Assembly (NCBI GenBank): GCA_016210805.1
Contig: JACQTL010000131.1
Location: 1 to 6,306, forward strand
Reading direction: 5' to 3'
Source: Actinomycetota bacterium
GTDB taxonomy: Bacteria > Actinomycetota > UBA4738 > G016210805
Length of the DNA stretch: 6,306 nucleotides
The notes under the pieces were generated by a model. It was not told where the DNA came from and did no database searches. It saw nothing but the letters and a program-made list of their open reading frames with translations. How positions within the stretch are numbered: the stretch's first letter is position 1; each line of letters opens with the position of its first letter. Below, piece by piece: positions 1 through 6,148 of the stretch. Position numbers and translations under genes: made by a program.

Positions 1-1354
1 GGGGGCCGTCGTCGGCGCGCCCGGGGCCTCGGTCCGGGGGCCGATCGAGGTCTTCGCTCCCGACGTGCACCTGGCCGACCTGCGGGTCGTGGGAGGCCGG
101 ACCGGGATCCTGGTCCGCGGCGTGGACGGGGCCCGCATCGAGCGGGTGTGGGTCGCCGGGACCGAGCTCCACGGGATCGAGGTCTCCGACGGGTCCGCCG
201 TCGTCGAGGCGTGCCGGATCGAGGGGATGACCAGCCCCTACGCGCAGGGGTTCGAGGTCCGCAACAGCACCGGGCGGCCCCACACGTTCGTGCGGGGCTG
301 CCACGTGTCGTCGGGCCAGGAGGGGATCGTCTCCCACGTGAGCCGGGTCCACTTCCTGGACAACGTGGTCACGGGCACGACCCTGCGGGCCATCGTGGTC
401 ACGGAGATGAGCGAGGGCCTGGTCCGCGGCAACGAGGTCCGGGACGTCATGGGGAGCGGGATCTACTGCGGCGACATGTCGCGCTGCGAGATCCTGGACA
501 ACACGGTCGCCGGCGTGGCCGTGAACCCGAACGGCGTGAAGGCCCAGGCGGGCCACGCCGTGGTCGGCTTCTACCACTCGGTCCTCCGGCTCACGGATAA
601 CCGGTTCGAGGGCATCGGGGCGCCGGACCCGGTCCGGATCGCCCTGGGGACGATGGAGGTGGATCGGTTCCCCCTGTCGATCTGGCCCCGAGGGTGGCGG
701 GGCGCGATCCCGGCCGTCTGGGTGGCCGGGGCCTCCATCGGCGGCCTGGCCCTGGTCCGGTTGGCGGCCGGCCCGCTGGTCCGCCGGCGGTGGCGCCGGA
801 CGTCGCGGCCCCCGGCGTTCGGGTCGGGCGTCCCCCGGGGGCTGCTCTGGGGCCTGGTCGCCGGCTTCGCCGTGCAGAGCTTCCACATGCTCGAGCACTC
901 CGTGCAGGTCTGGCAGGTCTACGTGGCCGACGCCGAGATCCGGAGCGGCCTGGCCGGGCAGGCCGTGGACACGGAGTGGGTGCACTTCACGTACAACGCC
1001 GCGGTGCTCGGGTTCCTGATCGTGGTGTGGAGCATCCTCCGGGACCTCCCCGACGGGACGCGCCCGGGACGTGGCGGCGCCGCGTTCCTCCTCGCCGCCC
1101 TGGTGGTCCAGGGCTATCACCTCGCCGAGCACGCCGCGAAGATCGTCCAGCACGTGAGCACGGCGGTGGACCCGGCCCCCGGCATCCTCGGCCACCGGTT
1201 CGGCCTGGTCTGGTTCCACTTCGGGATCAACCTGGCGGTGTACGCGGGGATGGCCGTGGCCCTCGCGGGCGTCCTCCGCGCGGCGGTACGATGGGCGCCG
1301 GCCGGACGGGTCGCGTCCCGGGGCGAGCTCGCCCCCGCGCCCGGCCGGTCCTGA
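1..1354 (+). CDS. Beta-helix surface protein fused to a duplicated His-rich membrane domain (5' partial)
   Basis: The reading frame is open from the left edge (first full codon at base 2), and the translated upstream part already looks like a beta-helix coil, so the GTG at 65 is probably internal and the true start lies outside. Numbering residues from base 65, about 1-185 show irregular coils of roughly 20-25 residues rich in V, G, N and D with turns such as GNEV, LDNTV and TDNRF, typical of right-handed parallel beta-helix (PbH1/NosD-like) proteins. About 213-236 is a first membrane helix, followed by a basic stretch (RRRWRR, 240-245). Residues 258-403 contain four more hydrophobic helices forming two copies of one unit, each with HxxEH (274-278, 352-356) and WxHFxxN (305-311, 383-389). 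The helix domain probably faces outward, anchored by the membrane part. The function is not recognised: beta-helices often bind or cleave polysaccharides, but no catalytic site is evident. The next gene, wecA-like, starts 10 bases later, suggesting an envelope-related operon. Confidence 0.8.
   Translation, partial: GAVVGAPGASVRGPIEVFAPDVHLADLRVVGGRTGILVRGVDGARIERVWVAGTELHGIEVSDGSAVVEACRIEGMTSPYAQGFEVRNSTGRPHTFVRGCHVSSGQEGIVSHVSRVHFLDNVVTGTTLRAIVVTEMSEGLVRGNEVRDVMGSGIYCGDMSRCEILDNTVAGVAVNPNGVKAQAGHAVVGFYHSVLRLTDNRFEGIGAPDPVRIALGTMEVDRFPLSIWPRGWRGAIPAVWVAGASIGGLALVRLAAGPLVRRRWRRTSRPPAFGSGVPRGLLWGLVAGFAVQSFHMLEHSVQVWQVYVADAEIRSGLAGQAVDTEWVHFTYNAAVLGFLIVVWSILRDLPDGTRPGRGGAAFLLAALVVQGYHLAEHAAKIVQHVSTAVDPAPGILGHRFGLVWFHFGINLAVYAGMAVALAGVLRAAVRWAPAGRVASRGELAPAPGRS
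836..1039 (+). repeat. Protein-level repeat unit 1 (HxxEH...WxHFxxN membrane hairpin)
   Basis: Codes for residues 258-325 (numbered from base 65) of the beta-helix/membrane fusion protein. It consists of a hydrophobic helix ending in Q271, H274, E277 and H278, a polar loop with G295 and G298, then W305, H307, F308 and N311 leading into a second hydrophobic helix. It aligns without gaps to the second unit at an offset of exactly 78 residues, with 19 of 68 positions identical by hand count, including every His/Glu/Trp/Asn motif residue named here. Confidence 0.8.
1070..1273 (+). repeat. Protein-level repeat unit 2 (HxxEH...WxHFxxN membrane hairpin)
   Basis: Codes for residues 336-403 (numbered from base 65), the second copy of the membrane unit. 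Q349, H352, E355, H356, G373, G376, W383, H385, F386 and N389 match unit 1 at the constant 78-residue offset. The DNA copies have diverged, so this is an old duplication kept at protein level rather than a recent DNA repeat. Confidence 0.8.
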
Positions 1355-1364
1355 CGGCGACTCG

Positions 1365-2489
1365 GTGATCCCGTACCTCGTGGTCTTCGGAGCGAGCGCG
1401 GGGGTGACCTTCCTGGCCACCCCCCTGGTCCGCCGTCTCGCCATCCGGTTCGGGGCCATCGACCACCCCTCGGACCGGAAGGTCCACCCCCGGCCCACCC
1501 CCACGCTCGGCGGGGTGGCCATCTTCCTGGGCGTGCTGGCCGGCCTGGAGATCACGCGCCTCCTGCCGTTCTTCTCCGACCTCCGCCGGACCTCGTCCGA
1601 GCTCCTGGCCGTGGCCATCGGGGCCGCGGCCATCGTGCTGCTGGGCGTGTACGACGACGTCCGGGGGGCGCGGGTGTCGACCAAGGTGTCCGGCCAGGTC
1701 CTGGCCGCGGGCGTGATGGTCCTGCTCGGCGTGCAGCTCCTGTACCTGTGGCTCCCGGGGCAGGGGATCCTGTCCCTGGGGCCCGACCTGGCCGTGCCCC
1801 TCACGATCCTGTGGGTCCTGGCCATGGTGAACGCCGTTAACCTGATCGACGGGCTCGACGGGCTGGCCGCCGGGATCGTGGCGATCGCCGCGGCCGCCTT
1901 CTTCGTGTACACGTTCAAGGACCCCAGCCTGTTCGGGGCGGCGTCCTCGGGGGCCACGATCTCCGCGGTCGCCGCCGGGGCGGCGATCGGGTTCCTGCCC
2001 TGGAACTTCCACCCGGCCCGCAACTTCATGGGGGACTCGGGGTCGATGCTACTCGGGCTCCTCCTGGCCGCCGCCACGATCGTGGGCGTGGGCCGGAACC
2101 CGTTCCCCCCCGCCACCGGGGACTTCGCCGTATTCGCGATCCCGATCCTGGTCCCTCTGTTCGTGCTGGCCGTGCCGTTCCTGGACGTCTTGCTGGCCAT
2201 CCTCCGGCGGGTCCGCCGGAGGCGCCCGGTGACGCACGCCGACAAGGAGCACGTCCACCACCGGCTGATGGACATCGGGCACAGCCACCGGCAGGCCGTC
2301 CTCCTGCTCTACCTGTGGAGCGCGCTGATCTCGGTCTCCGCGCTGGCCGTCGGGCTGATCGACGGGCGCCTGGCGGTGGGGGTCATCTCCGCGGCCGCGG
2401 TCACCGTGATCGCCCTGACCCTCCTGCCTCGCCTCCGCCGCCGGCGCCGCCTGCGCGTCGTGGCGGCCGAGGACGAGCACGCGGCGTGA
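1365..2489 (+). CDS. wecA: WecA/TagO-like undecaprenyl-phosphate HexNAc-1-phosphate transferase
   Basis: A polytopic membrane enzyme of the MraY/WecA family (374 aa, a normal length). It transfers a HexNAc-1-phosphate from a UDP-sugar, usually UDP-GlcNAc, to a polyprenyl phosphate on the inner membrane face, the first step of teichoic acid, O-antigen-like or arabinogalactan-linker synthesis. Visible motifs in order: DHPSDRKVHPRPTPTLGG (33-50), the YDDVRG aspartate pair (D97, D98), NLIDGLDG (159-166), FMGDSGS (221-227), and the cytoplasmic HADKEHVHHRL loop (291-301). Its HHRL histidines mark WecA/TagO rather than the peptidoglycan enzyme MraY. About ten hydrophobic segments surround these loops and the tail is strongly basic. 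The GTG start gives the usual N-terminus (IPYLVVFGA). No good ribosome site precedes it, fitting translational coupling to the gene ending 10 bases upstream. The exact sugar and end product cannot be read from the sequence. Confidence 0.9.
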   Translation: MIPYLVVFGASAGVTFLATPLVRRLAIRFGAIDHPSDRKVHPRPTPTLGGVAIFLGVLAGLEITRLLPFFSDLRRTSSELLAVAIGAAAIVLLGVYDDVRGARVSTKVSGQVLAAGVMVLLGVQLLYLWLPGQGILSLGPDLAVPLTILWVLAMVNAVNLIDGLDGLAAGIVAIAAAAFFVYTFKDPSLFGAASSGATISAVAAGAAIGFLPWNFHPARNFMGDSGSMLLGLLLAAATIVGVGRNPFPPATGDFAVFAIPILVPLFVLAVPFLDVLLAILRRVRRRRPVTHADKEHVHHRLMDIGHSHRQAVLLLYLWSALISVSALAVGLIDGRLAVGVISAAAVTVIALTLLPRLRRRRRLRVVAAEDEHAA

Positions 2490-2520
2490 GGCCGGCAGGG
2501 CGGGCTCCGGGCGCGTCCGC

Positions 2521-3522
2521 ATGAACGTGGCCAGGACGAACGAGCCCGCCTACGCCGGCGGAGCCACCTTCGCGAAGCTCCCCCTCGTGCTGGATCCCGG
2601 GGAGCTGACCGGCGCCGACGTGGCCATCGTGGGGGCCCCGGTGGACGACGCGGTGTCCTACAGGCCCGGGGCCCGGTTCGGCCCCCGGGCCATCCGCCTG
2701 GCCGACGTGTCCGGCGGCGCGCCCCCCTCCCGACCCCACCTCGAGCTGGGCGTCGATCCCTTCGAGGTCCTCACGGTGGTGGACCACGGGGACGCCGAGG
2801 TCGTCCCCGCCGACAAGGAGGCCTCCCACCGGGCCATCCGCCGGGCCGTGGCCGGCGTGGTGGAGGCCGGATGCGTCCCCATCGTGCTGGGTGGGGACCA
2901 CTCGATCGCCTATCCCGACGTGGGCGCGGTGGCCGACCGGGTGGGGGCCGACTCGCTGGGCCTCGTGCACTTCGACGCCCACGCCGACGACGCCGACGAG
3001 CTCTACGGCGTGCGCTGGTCGCACGGGACGCCCCTCCGCCGCCTGGTGGAGGACGGGTCGCTCCACGGGCGGAACATCGTGCAGGTCGGCCTGCGCGGGT
3101 ACTGGCCCGAGCCGGAGGTGTTCGCCTGGGCCCGGGAGCAGGGGTTCCGCTGGCACCTCCAGGTTGAGGTCGACGAGCGGGGGATCGGGCCCGTCATGGA
3201 CGACGTGGTGGGGTCGATGCGGGGTCTCGACCACGTGTTCCTGTCGGTCGACATCGACGTGTGCGACCCGGCCTTCGCCCCGGGCACGGGCTCACCCGAG
3301 CCCGGGGGCCTCACCGCCCGGGAGCTACTAACCGCCGTGCGCAAGGTGGCGCTCGAGCTCCCCCTCGCCGGGATGGAGGTCGTGGAGGTCTCCCCGCCGT
3401 ACGACCACGCGGACGTCACGGCGCTCCTCGCCCAGCGCGTCGTCCTGGAAGCGCTGTCCGGCATGGCCCTCCGCAAGCTGGGCCGCGAGCCCAGGCCCGA
3501 GCGCGACGGCGGACTAGTCTGA
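2521..3522 (+). CDS. Agmatinase/arginase-family ureohydrolase (SpeB-like)
   Basis: A cytosolic binuclear-metal (normally Mn2+) ureohydrolase of 333 aa, the usual agmatinase size. The family hydrolyses guanidino groups to urea plus an amine. All six expected metal ligands are visible: H127 in GGDHS (124-128), D152, H154 and D156 in FDAHAD (151-156), and D244 and D246 in SVDIDVCDP (242-250). Other family marks are YRPGARFGPRAIR (47-59), SHGTPLRR (167-174), PGTGSPEPGGLT (254-265) and the acidic EVVEVSPPYD (286-295, with E289). The N-terminal YAGGATFAKLP (11-21) resembles agmatinases and guanidinobutyrases more than animal-type arginases. Substrate could be agmatine, 4-guanidinobutyrate, another guanidino acid or guanidine. 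It starts 31 bases after the wecA-like gene, with no convincing Shine-Dalgarno at proper distance (a G-rich stretch at 2496-2503 is too far), so the start is less certain than the identity. The neighbouring aminotransferase and polyamine-transporter genes favour a polyamine or guanidino role. Confidence 0.87.
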   Translation: MNVARTNEPAYAGGATFAKLPLVLDPGELTGADVAIVGAPVDDAVSYRPGARFGPRAIRLADVSGGAPPSRPHLELGVDPFEVLTVVDHGDAEVVPADKEASHRAIRRAVAGVVEAGCVPIVLGGDHSIAYPDVGAVADRVGADSLGLVHFDAHADDADELYGVRWSHGTPLRRLVEDGSLHGRNIVQVGLRGYWPEPEVFAWAREQGFRWHLQVEVDERGIGPVMDDVVGSMRGLDHVFLSVDIDVCDPAFAPGTGSPEPGGLTARELLTAVRKVALELPLAGMEVVEVSPPYDHADVTALLAQRVVLEALSGMALRKLGREPRPERDGGLV

Positions 3523-3531
3523 CTCGGACTA
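3515..3531. terminator. Small hairpin spanning two convergent stop codons (weak candidate)
   Basis: TAGTC (3515-3519) pairs with GACTA (3527-3531) around a 7-base loop. The ureohydrolase stop TGA lies in the loop and the opposing aminotransferase stop (TAG on the minus strand) is one stem arm. Symmetry would let it act in both directions, but the stem is only 5 bp and no T-run follows on either strand, so intrinsic terminator activity is doubtful. Confidence 0.2.
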
Positions 3532-4914
3532 CTTGGCCAGCGCGGTGCAGAAGGACGCGTAGGCCTCGACGTAGCGGTCGATGTCCGCCTCGGTGTGCTG
3601 CACCGAGATCGTCCACTGCTCCTCGTCGCCGGGGGTCATGAACACGCCCCGGTTGATCACCCAGCCCCAGCTCGCGTAGAAGAGCCCCTCGTGGCACTCC
3701 AGGTAGTCGCGGTACTGGGTGAGGGGCTCTGCCCGGTAGGAGACGTTCCCCTTGCACCCGAAGTCCCGGACGTGGGCCGGGATGCCGTTCGCCTCGAGGG
3801 CCGCGCGGCACCCGCTCGCCATCCGGCTCCCGAGCTCGGCGAAGCGGCGATAGGCGTCGTCGGTGAGGACCTCGGTCAGGGTGGCCAGCCCGGCCCGCAT
3901 GGCCAGGGGGTTCCCGTTGAACGTCCCCTGATGGGCCACCCCGTGCCCGATCTCGTCCATCACGGCGGCCGTCCCGCCGAACGCCCCGATCGGCACCCCG
4001 CCCCCGATGGCCTTGGCGAAGCAGGCCAGGTCGGGCTGCACCCCGTAGAGCTCGATGGCCCCGCCCGGCGCGATCGTGGCCCCGCACTTCACCTCGTCGA
4101 AGACCAGCACGACCCCGTGGCGCGTGCACAGCTCCCGGACGGCCTCCAGGTACCCGGGGTTGGGTGGGACGATGCCGATGTTCATCATCACGGGCTCGAT
4201 GATCATGGTCCCGATCCGGGGCCCCCCGTCCCGGGACGCGTCCTCGTCCAGGACCCGGCGGAGGGCGTCGGCGTCGTTGAACGGCACGACCACGAGGTCG
4301 TCGGCCGTGTGTCCGGGGATCCCCCGGGAGAACGGGGTCGAGGCCGGCCTCTCCGGCTCGCCCAGCTCGTACATCGACGGGACCACCGAGAACATCACCT
4401 GGTCGTGGTGACCGTGGTACGAGCCCTCGATCTTGATAACGCCGTCGCGGCCCGAGGCGGCCCGGGCCACGCGGAGGGCGTCCATCGTGGCCTCCGTCCC
4501 GGAGTTCGAGAACCGGACCCGCTCGAGGCGGAACCGCCGGCACAGCTCCTCGGCCAGGGCCACGCCGGCCTCCGTGGTCACGGCGAAGTGGGTCCCCTCC
4601 CCGGCGGCCCGCTCGATGGCCTCCACGACCCTGGGGTGGGCGTGGCCCACGGCCATCGTCCCGAAGCCGTTGTGGTAGTCGACGTACTCGTTCCCGTCGA
4701 CGTCCCACACGCGGCTGCCCCTGCCCCGCTCGAGGTAGATCGGGTAGGGGTCGTTCGCCTGGAAGGACGATGCGACGCCGAGCGGCATCGAGCGGACCGC
4801 GCGCCCGTGGAGCGCCGCCGAGGCGCGGGTCCTGGCGAGCGTGGTCTCGCGCTCCAGCTTCTCGATCTCGCCCGCCCGGGCGAGCAGCCGGTCGATGTCG
4901 ACGTCCGTGGGCAC
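3529..4914 (-). CDS. Class III PLP aminotransferase, glutamate-1-semialdehyde aminomutase-like
   Basis: A fold-type I PLP enzyme of 461 aa, cytosolic. Using the GTG at 4914, the order is: an N-terminal helical region (about 1-35), RSMPLGVASSF (41-51), VWDVDGNEYVDYHNGFG (69-85), the phosphate-binding NSGTEA (137-142), SYHGHHD (165-171), FDEV with D273 contacting the PLP nitrogen, the Schiff-base lysine K301 in AKAIGGG (300-306), GTFNGNP (330-336), and the C-terminal HTEADID (440-446). These fit the HemL-like branch of class III. However, the segment after FDEV reads KCGAT where true HemL enzymes typically have MTGFR, and no heme genes are adjacent, so an aminotransferase on an amine or amino acid seems more likely than 5-aminolevulinate synthesis. 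The frame continues upstream to 5040, but that extension (rich in R, P and G) is unlike the family. The GTG at 4914 has a strong ribosome site. It converges with the ureohydrolase (6 bases apart) and diverges from potA. Confidence 0.88.
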   Translation of the reverse strand: MPTDVDIDRLLARAGEIEKLERETTLARTRASAALHGRAVRSMPLGVASSFQANDPYPIYLERGRGSRVWDVDGNEYVDYHNGFGTMAVGHAHPRVVEAIERAAGEGTHFAVTTEAGVALAEELCRRFRLERVRFSNSGTEATMDALRVARAASGRDGVIKIEGSYHGHHDQVMFSVVPSMYELGEPERPASTPFSRGIPGHTADDLVVVPFNDADALRRVLDEDASRDGGPRIGTMIIEPVMMNIGIVPPNPGYLEAVRELCTRHGVVLVFDEVKCGATIAPGGAIELYGVQPDLACFAKAIGGGVPIGAFGGTAAVMDEIGHGVAHQGTFNGNPLAMRAGLATLTEVLTDDAYRRFAELGSRMASGCRAALEANGIPAHVRDFGCKGNVSYRAEPLTQYRDYLECHEGLFYASWGWVINRGVFMTPGDEEQWTISVQHTEADIDRYVEAYASFCTALAK

Positions 4915-4919
4915 CGGCG

Positions 4920-4930
4920 CCTCCCTCCCT
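4920..4930 (-). promoter_or_regulatory. Shine-Dalgarno that fixes the aminotransferase start
   Basis: On the minus strand this reads AGGGAGGGAGG, a near-perfect match to the 16S anti-SD. It ends 5 bases before the GTG at 4914, with an overlapping second register about 9 bases away. It supports the 461-residue protein over the 42-residue-longer frame starting at 5040, and over the in-frame ATG at 4971. Confidence 0.8.
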
Positions 4931-5010
4931 CTCGGTCGCTCCACCGTACGGGTGACCCCATCCGCGAGCATTGTCCATTCCGTACAAGGCCTCCGGGACC
5001 CCGCGCCGGG

Positions 5011-5023
5011 CCGGGTCACCCGG
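5011..5023. promoter_or_regulatory. Perfect inverted repeat CCGGGT-C-ACCCGG, candidate operator
   Basis: Six-base arms are perfectly complementary around a single central C. It sits 17-29 bases upstream of the CATAAT candidate -10 of potA, overlapping where a -35 element would lie, so a bound protein could affect that promoter. A related GGGTGACCC lies 63 bases to the left, centre to centre, and GGGTGACC overlaps the potA start 60 bases to the right. Chance is a real alternative in DNA this G+C-rich. Confidence 0.3.
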
Positions 5024-5039
5024 GTCCGACCGCTTGGCA

Positions 5040-5045
5040 CATAAT
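5040..5045 (+). promoter_or_regulatory. Candidate -10 element for potA (CATAAT)
   Basis: CATAAT matches the TATAAT consensus at five of six positions and is one of very few A/T-rich hexamers in the intergenic region. It lies 30 bases before the potA GTG, giving a leader of roughly 20-25 bases that includes the ribosome site. No good -35 is found at 16-18 bases upstream, so the promoter may depend on an activator or use another sigma factor. Confidence 0.35.
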
Positions 5046-5060
5046 CGACCCACCGTCATT

Positions 5061-5066
5061 GGAGGG
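5061..5066 (+). promoter_or_regulatory. Shine-Dalgarno of potA
   Basis: GGAGGG ends 8 bases before the GTG at 5075, an ideal distance, and decides this start. Confidence 0.8.
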
Positions 5067-5074
5067 ATGGTCGG

Positions 5075-6148
5075 GTGACCGAGAGCGACGTGCGGCTCGA
5101 GCGCGTCACCAAGGTCTTCGGCGACGTCGTGGCCGTGGACGACCTGTCGCTCGACATCGTCCGCGGTGAGTTCTTCAGCCTCCTCGGCCCCTCCGGGTGC
5201 GGGAAGACCACGACGCTCCGCATCCTGGGGGGGTTCGAGGAGCCCACGGAGGGAACCGTGCACCTGGGCGGCGCCGACGTCACGGGCCTGCCTCCCTACC
5301 GCCGGGACGTGAACACCGTGTTCCAGTCCTACGCGCTCTTCCCCCACCTCGACGTCTTCGAGAACGTGGCCTTCGGCCTCCGCCGGAAGAAGGTGGCCAG
5401 GGCCGAGCTCGGCCGGCGGGTGGGGGAGATGCTCGACCTCGTGGACCTCCCCGGGATGGAGCGCCGCCGGCCCACCCAGCTCTCCGGGGGCCAGCAGCAG
5501 CGCGTCGCGCTGGCGCGCGCGCTCGTGAACCGGCCTCGCGTGCTCCTCCTCGACGAGCCGCTCGGAGCGCTCGACCTGAAGCTGCGGAAGCAGATGCAGC
5601 TCGAGCTGAAGCGGATCCAGCACGAGGTCGGGATCACGTTCGTCCACGTCACGCACGACCAGGAGGAGGCGATGACGATGGCCGACACGATCGCCGTCAT
5701 GAACGAGGGCCGGATCGAGCAGCTCGCCACGCCGGAGGAGCTCTACGAGCGGCCTCGCACCGCGTTCGTGGCCGGCTTCCTCGGGGTCTCGAACCTTCTC
5801 TTCGGCGCCGTGGCGGGCGAGAATCTCGTGCGGCTGGACGGCGGGGCCGAGATCCGGGTTCCGAAGGACGTGCTGGCCGGTCTCGCAGGCCGCGTCGCGG
5901 TCGGCGTGCGCCCGGAGAAGATCCGCCTGATGGCCGAGGTGAACGCTCTTTCGGGCACCGTCGTGGAGCGGTCGTACGTCGGCGTCTCGACCCAGTACAT
6001 CGTCGAGACGCCCGCCGGCGTCATCACGGTTTACGTCCAGAACGCCGATGCCCGCACGCCGGGAGCGGTGCCGGGAGACCCGGTCACGCTGGGCTGGGAC
6101 CCGGAGGCGAGCTTCGTCGTCGAGATTCCCGAGGAGGGCAAGGAATGA
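5075..6148 (+). CDS. potA: Spermidine/putrescine-type ABC transporter ATP-binding protein PotA
   Basis: The cytoplasmic ATPase subunit of a polyamine-type ABC importer (357 aa, normal for PotA). All nucleotide-binding elements are intact: Walker A GPSGCGKT (38-45), Q-loop Q84 in VFQSYALFPH, the ABC signature LSGGQQQR (136-143), Walker B VLLLDEP (156-162, with E161 catalytic), D-loop GALD (164-167) and switch histidine H194 in HVTHDQEEA. The DVNTVFQSYALFPHLDVFENVAFGL stretch (78-102) and a C-terminal TOBE-type domain (about 240-350, with VGVRPEKI at 276-283) place it in the PotA/CysA/MalK-like importer group. PotA is favoured because the overlapping next gene is a PotD-like binding protein. 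Related importers of thiamine, iron or 2-aminoethylphosphonate share this architecture, so the exact substrate rests on context. Its stop overlaps the next start (ATGA), indicating translational coupling. Confidence 0.9.
   Translation: MTESDVRLERVTKVFGDVVAVDDLSLDIVRGEFFSLLGPSGCGKTTTLRILGGFEEPTEGTVHLGGADVTGLPPYRRDVNTVFQSYALFPHLDVFENVAFGLRRKKVARAELGRRVGEMLDLVDLPGMERRRPTQLSGGQQQRVALARALVNRPRVLLLDEPLGALDLKLRKQMQLELKRIQHEVGITFVHVTHDQEEAMTMADTIAVMNEGRIEQLATPEELYERPRTAFVAGFLGVSNLLFGAVAGENLVRLDGGAEIRVPKDVLAGLAGRVAVGVRPEKIRLMAEVNALSGTVVERSYVGVSTQYIVETPAGVITVYVQNADARTPGAVPGDPVTLGWDPEASFVVEIPEEGKE
6133..6137 (+). promoter_or_regulatory. Shine-Dalgarno of the potD-like gene, inside potA
   Basis: GGAGG lies within the last potA codons, 7 bases before the ATG at 6145. 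A second purine run (AAGGA, 6140-6144) directly abuts the ATG and is too close to be the main site. Confidence 0.65.

Larger units (their letters stand above)
4915..5074. promoter_or_regulatory. Divergent control region between aminotransferase and potA
   Basis: 160 bases lie between the two divergent starts and must hold promoters for both directions. It contains the only A/T-richer patches nearby (around 4963-4987 and 5039-5047). Short symmetric elements are seen: GGGTGACCC (4950-4958), CCGGGTCACCCGG (5011-5023, a perfect 6-bp inverted repeat around one base), and an imperfect TTGT-N9-ACAA (4971-4987). CCGTAC occurs twice (4944-4949 and 4980-4985). Such elements could be operators for a regulator shared by the two units; that role is inferred and no regulator gene is visible in the window. 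Confidence 0.5.

Noticed and set aside
65..67. GTG at 65 as the real start of the beta-helix protein
   Set aside because: The frame is open to the left edge and the 21 codons before it already read as a beta-helix coil, so the gene is most likely cut by the window.
2401..3234. A 277-codon minus-strand frame opposite the ureohydrolase
   Set aside because: H/V/G/P-rich shadow without motifs; the plus strand carries all ureohydrolase metal ligands.
5034..5039. TTGGCA as a -35 or as part of a sigma-54 site for potA
   Set aside because: It directly abuts the CATAAT rather than lying 16-18 bases away, no good -10 lies at proper distance downstream of it, and the GC element of a sigma-54 -12 box is absent.
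4915..5040. Longer N-terminus of the aminotransferase (42 extra residues)
   Set aside because: The extension is R/P/G-rich and unlike the family, would consume most of the divergent promoter region, and lacks a ribosome site. The GTG at 4914 has AGGGAGGGAGG 5 bases upstream.
3595..5169. A 524-codon open frame on the plus strand opposite the aminotransferase
   Set aside because: The translation is biased to H, P, G, V and D without motifs. The minus-strand frame has complete PLP-enzyme motifs and a strong ribosome site.
3416..5656. A 746-codon open frame on the minus strand
   Set aside because: It overlaps the aminotransferase in another frame, the start of potA in antisense, and the end of the ureohydrolase. 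Its translation is a low-complexity R/G/P/H/D-rich string with no domain motif, as expected of a shadow frame in very G+C-rich DNA.
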